Source: Terrabacter sp040702505
Lineage (GTDB): Bacteria > Actinomycetota > Actinomycetes > Actinomycetales > Dermatophilaceae
Direction: 5' to 3'
NCBI RefSeq assembly: GCF_040702505.1
Contig: NZ_JBFBLC010000002.1
Coordinates: 124,001 to 188,000, forward strand
DNA: 64,000 nt
The notes under the pieces were generated by a model. It searched no databases. It was not told where the DNA came from and saw only the letters and a program-made list of their open reading frames with translations. This document shows positions 16,466 to 24,928 of this stretch, piece after piece. Positions within the stretch are counted from its first letter, which is position 1, and each line of letters begins with the position of its first letter. The position numbers were made by a program, and so were the translations under genes.

Positions 16466-17518
16466 TCAGTCGAACAACCCGCCGATGAAGTGGCCGGCGG
16501 ACTTGAAGCCGTCGCCGATCTTGTCGCCGGCCCACTCCGCCGCGTCGCCGACCGGACCGACCACCTGGTCGCTGACCCAGCCGCCGACCACGCCTCCGAG
16601 GCCACCGCCGACGAAGCCGCCGATGGCGCCGCCGATGACTGCACCGACCGGCCCGCCGACGGCGGCGCCGACGAGGGCGCCGCCCTGGGCGCCGGCCCAC
16701 GCTCCCGCCCAGGACCCTGCCGCCGTGACGGCGCCGGCGGTCGCCGAGCGGGTGACCCGCTCGGTCGTGCCCATCGTCGGGTCGGCCGAGTCCTTGTTCC
16801 ACTGCCCGAAAGCCGAGGTGGCGAAGGAGGTCACCGTGCCGGCGCGACCCGCCCACTTCGACGCCGTGCCCCACTTGGCGACCGTGCCGGCGCGGTAGGG
16901 GTTGGCCTGCCAGTTGCGCGCCTGGTTCATCGACCAGGCAGCGGCCCAGCGTCCCGTGGGCCGGGGGAGGTAGCCGTAGCGGCCGTTGGCCATGTAGCCG
17001 CGGGGCTGCCAGCGCCCGAAGCGGTTGCGCTGCATGTAGGAGGCGAGCGTGCTCGTGCCGAACATCGCGTTCGCGGTGAGGAGGCCGGGCCACGCCAGGA
17101 CCGAGGCGGACTCGTCGGGAGCCAGGTTCAACTGCTTGAGGAACTGGTCGAGGAAGGAGTCCGGACCCTGGTCCCCGGCTCCGCTCGAGGGGAAGGAGGC
17201 GGGCATGGTGGCGGACAGGAAGCCGGCCGAGCTGATGCTGCCGCCGTCACCGCTGGCCCCGCGCTGGGCCTGGGCGTTGCTGGAGAGCCGGTTGCCCAGA
17301 CGCTCCAGCTCGGTGCCGAACCGGTCGATCTGGGCCTCGAGGGGCGGCCACTGGGAGATCAGCGACTGGAGGTCCTCACCACCCCAGTTGCCCTTGAGCG
17401 AGCCCAGGACACCGCTGACGGCCTGCCGCGACGTGGCGGCCTCGCGGGCATAGTTGGCGAACAGCTCGGCGGAACGATCCAGTGCATCCGGGTCGGCGCC
17501 CTTGCGATAGATGGCCAT
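16466..17518 (-). CDS. WXG100-type protein with C-terminal glycine-zipper domain
   Basis: A 350-residue protein whose N-terminal 85 residues look like a WXG100 helical hairpin: a helix, the turn GNWGGED with W45-G46, and a second helix (LEAQIDRFGTELERLGNRL). A serine/glycine linker (86-120) leads to an aromatic, basic middle (165-215, with several W, R and Y), and residues 261-315 are an uninterrupted alanine/glycine/valine region with repeated GxxxG spacing, typical of membrane-inserting glycine zippers in secreted toxins. The ATG at 17518 has AGGGGG. It heads a four-gene coupled operon. I infer a type VII-exported protein or effector; no EccC/EccD core genes are in the window. Confidence 0.72.
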   Translation of the reverse strand: MAIYRKGADPDALDRSAELFANYAREAATSRQAVSGVLGSLKGNWGGEDLQSLISQWPPLEAQIDRFGTELERLGNRLSSNAQAQRGASGDGGSISSAGFLSATMPASFPSSGAGDQGPDSFLDQFLKQLNLAPDESASVLAWPGLLTANAMFGTSTLASYMQRNRFGRWQPRGYMANGRYGYLPRPTGRWAAAWSMNQARNWQANPYRAGTVAKWGTASKWAGRAGTVTSFATSAFGQWNKDSADPTMGTTERVTRSATAGAVTAAGSWAGAWAGAQGGALVGAAVGGPVGAVIGGAIGGFVGGGLGGVVGGWVSDQVVGPVGDAAEWAGDKIGDGFKSAGHFIGGLFD

Positions 17519-17574
17519 CGCTACCCCCTGTCGTGTCTCGGCGCGGTTGAGCCTACGGGCCGGGGAGCGCATGC

Positions 17575-17598
17575 GCGATGGGGAGCGCTCCCCATCGC
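17575..17598. terminator. Perfect 24-bp palindrome upstream of the WXG-type gene
   Basis: Two 12-base arms (GCGATGGGGAGC and its complement) meet with no loop, between the SnoaL-like stop and the WXG-type start. It is most simply a terminator for the gene to its right, but being 57 bases from the WXG-type start it could also be an operator. Confidence 0.5.
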
Positions 17599-17617
17599 CG
17601 CGGCGCAGGACGTCGAC

Positions 17618-18013
17618 TCAGGAGAGGTCGTCGTCCAGCGCTGCAACGTCTGCGATCTCCCAGGCCTCGGCGATCTTGCCGTCCTTGAGATGGCAGATCA
17701 CTGCCTGATCCATGCGGAAGGGTCGGCCGATGCGGGACACCCCGGCGAACTCACGATGCAGCGTGCCGGTGACGACGACGCGCGCCATCTCCACGGCCCC
17801 TTCGACCACGACCTCCTGGATCTCGTGGCGAAGGTCCGGCATCGCTGCGACCGCCTCGCGCCACACCTGCTTCTCGGCCTCCAGGCTGTCGGTCGACAAG
17901 CCTCGTGGCGCATGGACGACGACGTCAGGGTGCAACAGGTCGTCGAACGACTCGACGTCACCGCTGTCACCAGCGGCCAACCAGCGGGTCACGACGCTCG
18001 ACGAGGGTTCCAT
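17618..18013 (-). CDS. SnoaL-like/NTF2-fold protein
   Basis: Small cytoplasmic protein of about 131 residues with the NTF2-like cone fold seen in SnoaL polyketide cyclases and related scavenging proteins: an N-terminal helix WLAAGDSGDVESFDDLLHPDVVVHA, then RHEIQEVVVEG, ARVVVTGTL and a last strand DGKIAEAWEIAD, which is the common family ending. Starts at 18049 (GTG) or 18013 (ATG) are both possible and neither has a clear ribosome site; I use the ATG. The ligand is unknown, and the family is too broad to propose a reaction. Confidence 0.75.
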   Translation of the reverse strand: MEPSSSVVTRWLAAGDSGDVESFDDLLHPDVVVHAPRGLSTDSLEAEKQVWREAVAAMPDLRHEIQEVVVEGAVEMARVVVTGTLHREFAGVSRIGRPFRMDQAVICHLKDGKIAEAWEIADVAALDDDLS

Positions 18014-18045
18014 GCCTGATGGTCCCGCAGGGCCCGGCGGCCCGC

Positions 18046-19146
18046 TCACCTGTCGTGGACATTAGGGCCTCCGCTCCCCACCGCTCCATTCGTCTCGCTC
18101 CTGCCGCTCGAAATGGGAGGTGGGCACTGGCTGAGCTGGTGCACGCAGGTGCTCGCCGTTCGGCGGTAGCCGAGGGACTCGTAGAGCCGGAGGGCGCCGG
18201 AGGGGTTGGCGGCGTCGACCCCCAGCGCGGCAGCCTCCATGCCTGCGGCCGCGAAACGCTGCATGGACGCTGTCAGCAGGGCCCCAGCAATGCCTCGGCC
18301 GCGATGGCTGCTCGCGACGCCGAGCTGGTCGGTGTACCCCTCGCGGCTTCCCGTCGCGACCCAGTCCTGCTCGTAGGCGCAGTTGAGGGCGGCGCCGACG
18401 ACCGTGTCCGTGGCCTCCTCCAGCGCGAGCAGGGACCAGTCGGGCCGGAACGCTGCGGATCCGACGACCTCCTCCCACATCTGGTCGGTGCGGTCGGTGT
18501 GCCCCCAGTGGTCGCGGAAGGCGGCGTCGATCATGTGGTGCACCTCGCGGCCGCGTGCGGGGTCCCAGCCCGTGATGACCACCCCGTCCGGTCGCGGCGT
18601 CGGCGGCAGGTCCTCGAGAGCCCGGGACAGCTCGAAGAAGTAGCGCTCGAGCGGCAAACCGTGACGCTCAGCGAGGTCGCGAACGTCGTCCTGGTCAGCT
18701 GGTGCGTGCAGCCGCATCACCAGCGGTCCGTAGCCGGGCTGCCGCGTCGCGCGGTCCCACTCCCGACCATGGGCCAGCTCCCACTGCAGCACGGCCCGGC
18801 CGATCCCTTCGCCCCGGCGGTCGGGGCGGACGGCACCTCCGAGGTAGACGCGACGACCCTCGGTGACCACGCGGTTGCAGCCGGCCCAAGCCACGGCAGC
18901 GATCGCTCCGGCCGCCTCGTGGCCGACCAGCGTGTCCTCCGCCGGGCGTGATCGGGGCGAATCCCAGAACTCCTGGAGTCCGGACAGGGACTGTCGCTCG
19001 GGGTTGCCGTCGAAGCTCTCGCACTCGGCGAAGAATGCTGCGATCGCCGGAAGATCCTCTCGACCGAACGGTCGCCAGGAGAGGTCGGGGAGGTCCTCGA
19101 GCGAGGCGCGGGCGTCTGCTTCAGTCAGGCACGGCATTGCCGCCAT
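18046..19146 (-). CDS. Tandem GNAT acetyltransferase (mycothiol synthase-like architecture)
   Basis: Protein of about 366 residues with two GNAT folds. The N-terminal domain includes YLGGAVRPDRRGEGIGRAVLQWEL, an acetyl-CoA loop of the R/Q-x-x-G-x-G/A type, and the C-terminal domain has LGVASSHRGRGIAGALLTASM followed by NPSGALRLYESLGYRR, the usual end of active GNATs. Two-domain layout is shared with mycothiol synthase MshD and several other actinobacterial acetyltransferases; I do not see enough to call it MshD. The N-terminus is uncertain between ATG codons at 19173, 19146 and 19137. It is downstream of the phosphatase gene on the same strand. Confidence 0.8.
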   Translation of the reverse strand: MAAMPCLTEADARASLEDLPDLSWRPFGREDLPAIAAFFAECESFDGNPERQSLSGLQEFWDSPRSRPAEDTLVGHEAAGAIAAVAWAGCNRVVTEGRRVYLGGAVRPDRRGEGIGRAVLQWELAHGREWDRATRQPGYGPLVMRLHAPADQDDVRDLAERHGLPLERYFFELSRALEDLPPTPRPDGVVITGWDPARGREVHHMIDAAFRDHWGHTDRTDQMWEEVVGSAAFRPDWSLLALEEATDTVVGAALNCAYEQDWVATGSREGYTDQLGVASSHRGRGIAGALLTASMQRFAAAGMEAAALGVDAANPSGALRLYESLGYRRTASTCVHQLSQCPPPISSGRSETNGAVGSGGPNVHDR

Positions 19147-19212
19147 GATGGTTGCTGCCGGCCACCACGGCAAAGGGATTCCTGATCTGGCGGGGTCGGG
19201 TCACGCTGCCGG

Positions 19213-21549
19213 TCACTGCGGCGCCAGGACAGGGTCGATGACGGCACAGAGGACGGCCGTGTCGTCGCGGCGCAGCACGCCGCGCAGGCAGGCGTGCAGC
19301 ACTGAGGCGCACAGGCGGTCGGCGTCGTCCGACGGGCCCTCCTCGACAGCAGCCGCCAGTCGCTCCAGACCGAGGTCGATGGACTCGTCTCGTCTCTCGA
19401 TGAGGCCGTCGGTGTAGAGCACGAGGCTGCTCGCGGCTGACAGGTGGATCGTGTGCTGGCTACGCGAACCGGCGGGTGAGCCGAGGGGCGGGTCGGTGGG
19501 CCCCAGCAAGGTCACGGGCGATCCCGGTCGGCGGAGCATGGGCGGCGGCTGCCCGGCCAGCGAGAACGTCAGGCTGCCCTTCCCGGGGTCGAGGAGCACC
19601 GCGGCGGCCGTCACCATCGTCTGGGTGGACGAAGCCGTGACGAAGCGGTCCAGCTCCTCGAGCAGCCGAGCCGGTTCGTGGGTCGGGGCCAGGGCCCGAG
19701 CGGCGGCCCGGATCTGGCCCATGGCCACGGCGGCCCCCGCGTCATGGCCGGCGACGTCTCCGATCATCAGCAGCGCCCGCCCGCGGGGGAGTGGGATCGC
19801 GTCGTACCAGTCGCCCCCGATCCCATAGCGCGCGTCGGCCGGCAGGTAACGCGCGCTGACGCGCACGTGCGCAAGGTCCGGCAGTGGCTCGGCCAGCAGG
19901 CTGCGTTGCACGAGCACGGCCAGGTCGTGGTCGCTGTCGCGTTCGACGGCGCGGCTGACCGCGTCCGACACCGCGGCGCCGAGGTCGGCCAGCGCCATCA
20001 GGTCGGTCGGTCCGAGCGCGTCCCTCCGCGGGAAGGCCAGCACCAGCGTCCCCAGGGTCCTCGATGCGCTGCGAAGAGGCAGGCCGAGCCAGCTGCGCAG
20101 GCCTGCCCGCGCCAAGGCCGCCAGCACGTCCGGACCCGCCACGACCAGGCTGTCCGGGGTCGGAAGGTAGACGGTCGCCGTACTGGTGCGCGCGTCGGAC
20201 AGGGGTGAGGAGAGCGGGCCCTCGGCCGAGGCCCACAGAGCCTCCAGCCCCTCGGGGAGACCCACCGAGGCGATGGTCAGCAGCGTGTCCGGCTGGCGCT
20301 CGTCGACGAGCGCCAAGCGGGCAGCGGCCGCGTCGTAGGGGGCCGTGCCGTCGACGAAGAGGGCTGCGGCCACCTCGCTGAGCGACGCCGAGGCGATCAA
20401 GGCCGCGAGGACACGGTGCAGCCGCTCGGATCGCTCCAGCGCCGCGCGTTCCGTGGCGAGCAGCTGGGCGCGCACCAGGGCATCGGCGACGAGCCTGGCG
20501 ACCACGCGCAGCTCTTCGCGTTGCTCAGGCGGGAAGCGCTGCGGTGCGTCCCAGCCGAGACCGAGCGCGCCGATCACGCGGCCCTCTCGGCCGGTCAGTG
20601 GCAGCGACGCCGTCGCGGCCAACCCGGAAGCAGCAGTGTCCTCCAGCAGGCCCGGGAACTGCGCGCCGACCTCTTCCAGGTTACCGAGCCACACCTCTCC
20701 GCTCCCGGACATGGCTGCCCCAAGAGGCGTGGACCCGTCGATGCGGATCGTCTGGTAGCGCTCCGCCACCAGCGACGGGAGGCTGGACAGGTGGTATACC
20801 CGGGCGCTGCCGCCGGTTGGGTCGGGCTCCACGACGGCGACGTTGGAGAACGTGGCACCGACTGCGCCCGCGCCCGCCTCGGCGAAGGCGCGAGCCAGGT
20901 CCTCGATGGTGTCCGAGCCGGTCAACGCCTGCACGAGTGGGGCCAGCGCGACCGTCGACGGGGACACCCGAGGTTCGGAGATGCCCTCGTCGTCTCCGTT
21001 TCGCCCCTCGTGCCCGCGCCAGTGGTGCAGGTGTAGTGCACAGATGTCGGCCAGCGCCAGCAGCAGCTCACGGTCGGACGGGCCGAAGTCGTGCGAGCGC
21101 ACCCAGCTGATCCCCATCACCCCGAGCAGTGCGCCCGCGGCTCGAAGGGGGAGCACGGCATACGCCCTCTCGTCCCGGGAGACCATCTCCACGATGCGGG
21201 GGAAGCGCTCCGCCGTCTCCGCCTGTGACCCCAGCCACAGGGGCTTGCCCGTGGTGGCGGTCCAGGTCAGGGGGAGGGAGAGGTCGCCGACCCGCAGCGG
21301 CCCGCACGCCGTCTGCTGCGACCGCGTGTAGCCCTGGCTCGCCAGGGGCTCGAGCCGGTCCCCGTCGACCAGTGCGACGACGCCCCCGGCCGCGTGCAGC
21401 GCAGCCACGGCCTGGGAGATGACGAGGTTCGGCGTGTCCTCGTCGGCCGGCGCCGCAGCGAAGGCCTGCAGCACCATCATCAGCCGGGCCTGGGACAGCA
21501 CCGGGTCGCTCGGCCCGGCGCCGGGTTCCGTGGGTTCAAGCATCGACAT
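19213..21549 (-). CDS. GAF-domain SpoIIE-type serine/threonine protein phosphatase
   Basis: Sensor phosphatase of about 778 residues that would remove phosphate from an anti-sigma-factor antagonist (RsbU-like role). Three GAF-like domains fill roughly residues 20-190, 210-360 and 375-530 (for example YAVLPLRAAGALLGVMGISW and LGLPLRSASRTLGTLVLAF). The PP2C/SpoIIE domain follows with the metal-binding signatures YGIGGDWYDAIPL and MIGDVAGHDAGAAVAMGQ and ends in LVLYTDGLIERRDE. The ATG at 21549 has GGAG six bases away. No kinase domain or partner anti-sigma genes are nearby. It is divergent from the dioxygenase-like gene with about 210 bases between. Confidence 0.9.
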   Translation of the reverse strand: MSMLEPTEPGAGPSDPVLSQARLMMVLQAFAAAPADEDTPNLVISQAVAALHAAGGVVALVDGDRLEPLASQGYTRSQQTACGPLRVGDLSLPLTWTATTGKPLWLGSQAETAERFPRIVEMVSRDERAYAVLPLRAAGALLGVMGISWVRSHDFGPSDRELLLALADICALHLHHWRGHEGRNGDDEGISEPRVSPSTVALAPLVQALTGSDTIEDLARAFAEAGAGAVGATFSNVAVVEPDPTGGSARVYHLSSLPSLVAERYQTIRIDGSTPLGAAMSGSGEVWLGNLEEVGAQFPGLLEDTAASGLAATASLPLTGREGRVIGALGLGWDAPQRFPPEQREELRVVARLVADALVRAQLLATERAALERSERLHRVLAALIASASLSEVAAALFVDGTAPYDAAAARLALVDERQPDTLLTIASVGLPEGLEALWASAEGPLSSPLSDARTSTATVYLPTPDSLVVAGPDVLAALARAGLRSWLGLPLRSASRTLGTLVLAFPRRDALGPTDLMALADLGAAVSDAVSRAVERDSDHDLAVLVQRSLLAEPLPDLAHVRVSARYLPADARYGIGGDWYDAIPLPRGRALLMIGDVAGHDAGAAVAMGQIRAAARALAPTHEPARLLEELDRFVTASSTQTMVTAAAVLLDPGKGSLTFSLAGQPPPMLRRPGSPVTLLGPTDPPLGSPAGSRSQHTIHLSAASSLVLYTDGLIERRDESIDLGLERLAAAVEEGPSDDADRLCASVLHACLRGVLRRDDTAVLCAVIDPVLAPQ

Positions 21550-21762
21550 CACGATCTCCATGTGAACGGTTGCCCGACCGACGTGAATGGACGTCGACGG
21601 ACAGCTGCACACCCAACCGGCACCTGCACCTCGAGCGCCGGTGGTCACGCATCCCAGTCAACGCCTTCGACCCTGGCGACGTGGGGAAACCGTCGACTGG
21701 TGCCGAGAGCGCGCATGCTGGAGGGAACCGCGCACCCCGCCGCACCCGTCGAGGAGGACCCC

Positions 21763-22944
21763 GTGACCCTCACCGCTCGCCCCACCGCCGCCTGGCTTCT
21801 GCCGGAGGACTGCCGGCTCGCCGACCTGCTCGAGGTACTGACCGACCGGACCCGCATCGAGGACCACCCCCATGCCTCGCGCCTCGCCGGCGAGGTGCCG
21901 GTCTACGCCGCCGACCGTCTCGCGGACGCAGCCACCGGCGCCCTGGATGCACGCCGCGCCGTGCTCGCCGAGATCTCGCGTGCGCTCGCGGACGGGCCCG
22001 GCATCGTCGTCGTCGAAGGTGCCTTCGAGCCATCGGTCGTCGACCGTGTCAGCTCCGCGTTCCAGGCCATGATCGACGAGCAGCACTCTGCCGGAACGGC
22101 GTCCGGTGACCACTTCGCCAAGCCCGGCGCCAACGACCGCGTCTGGAACGCCTTGGAGAAGCTCGCCGTCGCCGACCCCGAGGCGTTCGTCGACTACTAC
22201 GCCAACGACGTCCTCGCGCTCGCTGCCGAGGCGTGGCTCGGGCCCGGCTACCAGGTCACCTCGCAGGTCAACGTCGTCAACCCCGGCGGTGCCGGCCAGA
22301 CCGTGCACCGCGACTACCACCTCGGCTTCCAGGACGAGCAGACGTGCGCCCGCTACCCGGCGCACGTGCACGCCCTGTCGCAGGTACTCACGCTGCAGGG
22401 TGCGGTGGCCCACTGCGACATGCCGGTCGAGTCCGGGCCGACGCTCTACCTGCCGCACAGCCAGAAGTACGCGCACGGCTACGTCGCGTACCAGCGACCC
22501 GAGTTCCAGGAGTACTTCGTCGCCCACCACGTGCAGCTGCCGCTCGCCAAGGGCGACGCCGTCTTCTTCAACCCCGCGCTCTTCCACGCCGCGGGCACGA
22601 ACCGCTCGGCCGGCATACGGCGCATGGCCAACCTGCTGCAGGTGTCGTCGGCGTTCGGGCGGGCGATGGAGACGGTCGACCGTCAGCGGGTGGTCGAGGC
22701 CGTCTACCCGGCCCTGCTGGCGCGCCGTGCCGCCGGGGCAGGGGAGCGGGCGCTGGCGAGCGCCGTCGCTGCGAGTGCCGAGGGGTATGCGTTCCCGACC
22801 AACCTCGACCGCGACCAGCCGATCAGTGGCATGGCACCGCCGAGCCAGGCCGATGTCGTGACCGCCGCCCTGGCCGAGGGTGTCGACCCCGCCGAGCTGC
22901 ACCGCCGCCTCGATGCGCAGGCGCAGGCGCGCCTCAGCCACTGA
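21763..22944 (+). CDS. Phytanoyl-CoA dioxygenase-like Fe(II)/2-oxoglutarate oxygenase
   Basis: Predicted 393-residue non-heme iron oxygenase. The metal triad is recognisable: HRDYH (H and D ligands) in a GQTVHRDYHLGFQ stretch and the distal H in FFNPALFHAAGTNRS, with the nearby R expected to hold 2-oxoglutarate. The GTG at 21763 is four bases from AGGAGGA; an upstream ATG at 21717 has no such site. The gene converges on the end of the inositol operon, 92 bases away, so it may belong to the same dietary compound set, although being on the other strand it is not co-transcribed. Substrate unknown. Confidence 0.82.
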   Translation: MTLTARPTAAWLLPEDCRLADLLEVLTDRTRIEDHPHASRLAGEVPVYAADRLADAATGALDARRAVLAEISRALADGPGIVVVEGAFEPSVVDRVSSAFQAMIDEQHSAGTASGDHFAKPGANDRVWNALEKLAVADPEAFVDYYANDVLALAAEAWLGPGYQVTSQVNVVNPGGAGQTVHRDYHLGFQDEQTCARYPAHVHALSQVLTLQGAVAHCDMPVESGPTLYLPHSQKYAHGYVAYQRPEFQEYFVAHHVQLPLAKGDAVFFNPALFHAAGTNRSAGIRRMANLLQVSSAFGRAMETVDRQRVVEAVYPALLARRAAGAGERALASAVAASAEGYAFPTNLDRDQPISGMAPPSQADVVTAALAEGVDPAELHRRLDAQAQARLSH

Positions 22945-23036
22945 CTGCCGTTGCGCTCGACCGGCCGCCGGGTGGAGGTGATCTGCGACTGCAGGTGGTC
23001 GCCGAACACCTCGACTCAGGACAGCAGGCGAGGGCC

Positions 23037-23852
23037 TCAGACGGTGAAGGCGTCGCGGAAGCGCTCCAGCGCCAGCACCGGGTCGCCCGACGCCCAGGCC
23101 TCGAGGCCGACAGTGCCTCGGTAGCCGAGGTCGGCCAGCGCGCGGGCGATCGCGGGGTAGGCGATCTCCCCGGTGCCGGGCTCGCAGCGCCCCGGCACGT
23201 CCGCCACCTGGATCTCGCCCACCCACGGCAGCGCCCGGCGGCACAGCTCGACGAGGTTCCCCTCGCCGATCTGGGCGTGGTAGAGGTCGAGCATCAGGCG
23301 CAGGTGCGGGCTGTCGACCGCCTGCACGAGCGCCAGGCAGTCGGCCGCCCGGGCGAACGGCACCCCGGGGTGGTCGACCTCGGTGTTGAGGTTCTCGAGG
23401 ACGAACTGCACGCCCTCGCGCTCGCCGAGCTCCGCGATCCTGCCCAGCGTGTCGCGGGCCTGCAGCCACATCGCGCCGGTCACCTCGTGAGCCGGCCGCA
23501 CCGGCAGGCCCCGGTCGTCGAGGCCGGTGCCGTGAAGGTTGAGCCGGGGGATGCCCAGGCGCTTCGCGACGGTCACCGAGCGGGCGGCGGTGGCGAGAAG
23601 CTCGTCAGCGCCTTCGGGGTCGGCGAGCCGGCCGCTCACGTAGCCGGTCATCGACGAGAAGGCGACACCGTCGTCCCGCAGCGCCTCCAGGGCCTCGAGG
23701 TCGTGCCGGGTCCAGTCCCAGATCTCGACGGCGAACCCCAGCTCGTGGATGCGGCGGCTCCGCTCGACCACCGACAGGTCGAGGAAGACCATCTCGGCGC
23801 AGACCGCGAGGGTGAAGGGGCCGGCCGTGGCGGCGGTCGGTGCGGTAGTCAC
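23037..23852 (-). CDS. Hydroxypyruvate isomerase-like TIM-barrel protein (last gene of inositol operon)
   Basis: A 271-residue sugar isomerase of the AP-endonuclease-2/xylose-isomerase-like TIM barrel. FTLAVCAEMVF at the start, VEIWDW, then EGVQFVLENLN, HLRLMLDLYHAQIGEGN and GEIQVADVPGRCEPGTGEI are the metal and substrate motifs of hydroxypyruvate isomerase (Hyi) relatives. It is the terminal gene of the leftward inositol operon, 54 bases behind the IolG-like gene. Hyi-like proteins also act on other 2-keto/2-hydroxy acids, so the true substrate in an inositol context is uncertain. Confidence 0.85.
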   Translation of the reverse strand: MTTAPTAATAGPFTLAVCAEMVFLDLSVVERSRRIHELGFAVEIWDWTRHDLEALEALRDDGVAFSSMTGYVSGRLADPEGADELLATAARSVTVAKRLGIPRLNLHGTGLDDRGLPVRPAHEVTGAMWLQARDTLGRIAELGEREGVQFVLENLNTEVDHPGVPFARAADCLALVQAVDSPHLRLMLDLYHAQIGEGNLVELCRRALPWVGEIQVADVPGRCEPGTGEIAYPAIARALADLGYRGTVGLEAWASGDPVLALERFRDAFTV

Positions 23853-23906
23853 GTGATGCCTTGGCGGTCGGTGTGGCAGATCGGGCGGGCGTACGGCCGG
23901 CGCGAC

Positions 23907-24911
23907 TCAGGCGTAGAAAGCCGGCTTCTCGATCATCTCGACCGGGACGACGCCGTCGTCGGTGAGCGCCTTGACGCCGGCGTCGCACACGCACGCCGCG
24001 GCATACCCGTCCCACGAGGTCGACCCGGTGTGCTCGCCCCGGGCCACCGCGTTGATCCACTCCTGGACCTCGGTGACGAACGCGCCCCAGAAGCGGTCGT
24101 TGTGGTCCCGGGCGATCGAGTTGCGGTGGCCCGCGGCGTCGCGCACCTCGACGGCGTGCTGGTCGGCCAGCGACACGGTGCCCTTCTCGGCGACCGCCTC
24201 GCAGCGGATGTCGTAGCCGAACTGGCAGTTGACGAAGATCTCGTCGTCGACGCGGACACCGGACTCGGTCTCGAGGACCAGCACGAGCGGGTCCCGGAGG
24301 TGCTCGAAGCGCAGCGAGGTCTTCTTCGGCTTGTCGACGCGCGCCGAGACGAACTCCTCCCCGAGGAGCCAACGCATCGTGTCGATCTCGTGGATCGCGG
24401 TGTCGTTGATCGCCATGTCCCACGTGTAGTGGTCGGGGACGGTGGGGTTGCGATGGGCGCAGTGCACCATGAGCGTCTCGCCGAGCTCGCCCGAGTCGAG
24501 CAGCGCCTTCATCTGCCGGTAGCTGCGGTCGAAGCGCCGCATGAACCCGACGGTGACCAGCCGGCGCCCACCGGCCTGCTCGGCGTCCATGATCCGCAGC
24601 GCCGCCGCGGCGGTGGGCGTGAGCGGCTTCTCGCAGAACACCGGCTTGCCGGCGGCGATGGCAGCCAGCACGTCGACCTCGTGCGCGGGTCCGTGGCTGC
24701 AGATCATGACGGCGTCGACCTCGTCGGCGCCGATGAGCTCGGCCGAGGAGGGGTATGCCGTCCCGCCGATCCGCTCGGCCACCTCCTTCGCGCGCACCTC
24801 GTCGACGTCGCTGACCGCGACGACACGACCGCCGGCGATGACGGTGTGGATGCGCTCGATGTGGGCCTGGCCCATGCCTCCGGGGCCGATCATCCCGATG
24901 CGAACAGTCAT
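23907..24911 (-). CDS. Gfo/Idh/MocA oxidoreductase, inositol 2-dehydrogenase-like
   Basis: NAD-dependent sugar-alcohol dehydrogenase of 334 residues. The Rossmann loop is RIGMIGPGGMGQAH, and EKPLTPT carries the catalytic lysine of the EKP motif; the substrate site reads DTAIHEIDTMRWL with the catalytic H/D. This pattern is the inositol dehydrogenase (IolG) type. The ATG at 24911 has GGAG at the proper distance. A second IolG-type enzyme opens the operon, so this copy may oxidise another isomer such as scyllo- or D-chiro-inositol, or a keto-inositol; sequence alone does not tell. Confidence 0.88.
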   Translation of the reverse strand: MTVRIGMIGPGGMGQAHIERIHTVIAGGRVVAVSDVDEVRAKEVAERIGGTAYPSSAELIGADEVDAVMICSHGPAHEVDVLAAIAAGKPVFCEKPLTPTAAAALRIMDAEQAGGRRLVTVGFMRRFDRSYRQMKALLDSGELGETLMVHCAHRNPTVPDHYTWDMAINDTAIHEIDTMRWLLGEEFVSARVDKPKKTSLRFEHLRDPLVLVLETESGVRVDDEIFVNCQFGYDIRCEAVAEKGTVSLADQHAVEVRDAAGHRNSIARDHNDRFWGAFVTEVQEWINAVARGEHTGSTSWDGYAAACVCDAGVKALTDDGVVPVEMIEKPAFYA

Positions 24912-24928
24912 GTCGGGTGACTCCTTCG

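Noticed and set aside
18046..19146. Mycothiol synthase (mshD) as a firm name
   Set aside because: The tandem GNAT layout is the only support; no other mycothiol genes are nearby and the substrate-site motifs could not be confirmed.
22233..24920. An 895-residue + strand frame across the oxygenase and inositol genes
   Set aside because: It covers three conserved genes in shadow frames and has no consistent protein features.
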